This document shows positions 63,032-64,000 of a stretch of 64,000 nt of DNA, piece by piece. Position numbers and translations under genes: made by a program. Below the pieces are notes generated by a model. That model saw nothing but the letters and a program-made list of their open reading frames with translations, had not been told where the DNA came from and did no database searches. This stretch comes from Emiliania huxleyi CCMP1516 (taxonomy: Eukaryota; Haptophyta; Isochrysidales; Noelaerhabdaceae), in assembly GCF_000372725.1 (NCBI RefSeq), contig NW_005197803.1, positions 545,831 through 609,830 on the forward strand, written 5' to 3'. The first letter of the stretch is position 1. Each line of letters opens with the position of its first letter.

Positions 63032-64000
63032 ATGGCCCCGTCACTTCGCTCTGCGTCAGCCAAGGCCCGCCGCGACCATGCCACAGCCCTCCTCGTCGGC
63101 CTGCCGACCGAGGTGTCGGCGCACATCTTCAGGCGGCGGCTCGTCCTCTCCGCTCCCCACCTGCCTCACTCTCCCGCGCGCCGCCAGGCACTCACGCACG
63201 CATATCAGTCCACTCACCGCGCCACCCGCCCCCGTCCGCCTGCAGCCGGCTCGACCTGCACTGCCTCGGCCGGCTCGCCTGCGTGTCGCGCACCCTCGAG
63301 CCGAGCCTCGAGGCTGCGCTCCGCGTCCGCGCTGTCGAGGGCGGCCACTGGCTGCCGGAGACGCTCCCGCCTGGAGAGGTGACTGCCCGTAGGAGAAGAC
63401 CGCCACGAGCGTCGCATGAGCGCGCTCGCCGCCCCGCCCCACTGCACCCGACACGCCCGTGCCCGCGGCACCCGCGCGTCAACATCTCACTCTCGCCCGC
63501 CGCGCCCACCGCCATCCGTTGCACCCGCTGCCGCTGTCCCAGCGTGGACCGATTCGGCTCCACATCCCCCCCCGCCTCCCTCCTGCCCCCCCCCTCCCCC
63601 CACACACCTCCCCTTTGCACCGGCGGCGGCGCGAGTCCTCGCGGGCGTCCGACGCCTCTCCGGAGAGGACACTCGCAGAGAACTGCGACCTCACCACCTT
63701 CCCACCCACCCTCACCCCGCCCTCTACCCCACCCTCTACCCCGCCCTCTACCCCCCCCTTCCACCCCCCTTCCATCCCCCTTCCACCCCCCCCCTCCCCC
63801 CCTCCCCCCCCTCCCCCCCTCCACCCCTCCCTCCCTCCCTCCCTCCCTCCCTCCCCCTAGACCGCCCCCCCTTCTTACCCCCCCCCCCCTCCTTCAGGAC
63901 GCGTGGCTCCGCCTCCTCCTCTCTCGGGAGAGGCGGAGGGTCTCCCCGACCTCACCCGTCTCTGCAGGCGCGTGGCACACCATCACTGACTCCGTTGAGC
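63032..64000 (+). CDS. F-box-like protein, 5' part, cut by the window end
   Basis: Exon 1 (63032-63132) reads MAPSLRSASAKARRDHATAL then LVGLPTEVSAHIF. Exon 2 (63246-63378) continues SRLDLHCLGRLACVSRTLEP and LRVRAVEGGHWLPETLPPGE. Joined, they form a good F-box (LPxEVxxxIFSxLDxxxLxxxxCVSR), the Skp1-binding adaptor of SCF ubiquitin ligases. The first intron (63133-63245) needs a GCGGCG donor in phase 2, since no GT fits. A further exon begins at about 63898 with DAWLRLLLSRERRR after a C-rich intron. Its substrate-binding part lies beyond the window. A retroelement tail lies directly upstream, and the promoter must lie in or beyond it. Confidence 0.75.
63540..63895. repeat. poly-C/pyrimidine-rich intronic tract
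   Basis: Long C runs, CTACCCCGCCCT units and CCCTCCCTCC repeats fill the second intron of the F-box gene up to its acceptor (CCTTCAG). The tract is almost pure pyrimidine from 63745 to 63895. Confidence 0.9.

Overview
The window is nuclear DNA of a GC-rich, intron-bearing eukaryote, most likely a unicellular alga with a secondary plastid. A haptophyte fits best; a pelagophyte is the main alternative. The reasons are very high GC, long runs of (CA)n, (CT)n and poly-C/poly-G, short introns of about 55-150 bp with C-rich tracts before AG, many apparent GC-AG introns with GCGCG-type donors, signal peptides followed by an AxAF-like plastid motif, and families common in such genomes (kinesin-light-chain-type TPRs, multipass TIR receptors, Pro-rich surface proteins, ankyrin proteins, 2-oxoglutarate oxygenases). 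There is one 100-base assembly gap (32510-32609). No bacterial-style operon, CRISPR array, rRNA gene or convincing tRNA gene was seen.

Layout. 1-2.6 kb: microsatellites and a decayed retroelement with an RNase H remnant. 2.8-4.2 kb: a divergent pair, a small plastid-type lumenal protein (-) and a pyridoxamine-oxidase-like flavoprotein (+). 5.6-10.4 kb (-): a large multipass receptor with a beta-helix ectodomain and two TIR-like domains, reconstructed here as six exons. 10.4-20 kb: retroelement debris, a secreted periplasmic-binding-protein-like protein (-), a J-domain protein (+), several repeats and a WW-FHA protein (+). 20-24.3 kb: 3' ends of a non-LTR-like retroelement, an IMPACT/YigZ protein and several palindromes. 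24.6-27.7 kb: two tail-to-tail ankyrin proteins. 28-32.8 kb: minisatellites, an MBD (methyl-CpG-binding) protein gene and the gap. 33-41 kb: a damaged unrecognised gene and two long coiled-coil genes, one with a C-terminal Tudor/SH3-like barrel. 41-46 kb: a retroelement-like ORF, sparse sequence and a Pro-rich surface protein.

46.1-55.7 kb holds the most striking locus. A 1555-residue protein (-) reads as HEPN-like region, STAND NTPase, about 16 near-identical TPRs and a SEC-C zinc motif. It is divergent from a multi-exon SF2 helicase-RING protein (+). Between the two start codons lies a foldback element with arms of about 270 bp. 56-64 kb: an SH3-like-domain protein (-), a prolyl-hydroxylase-type oxygenase (-), a third copy of the retroelement tail and the start of an F-box gene cut by the window end.

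With its TIR receptor, HEPN-STAND-TPR protein, helicase-RING protein and ankyrin proteins, the window is rich in families used in sensing and self/non-self responses. Such a role is inference only. Short repeats of at least one undescribed SINE/MITE-like family sit just upstream of several start codons.
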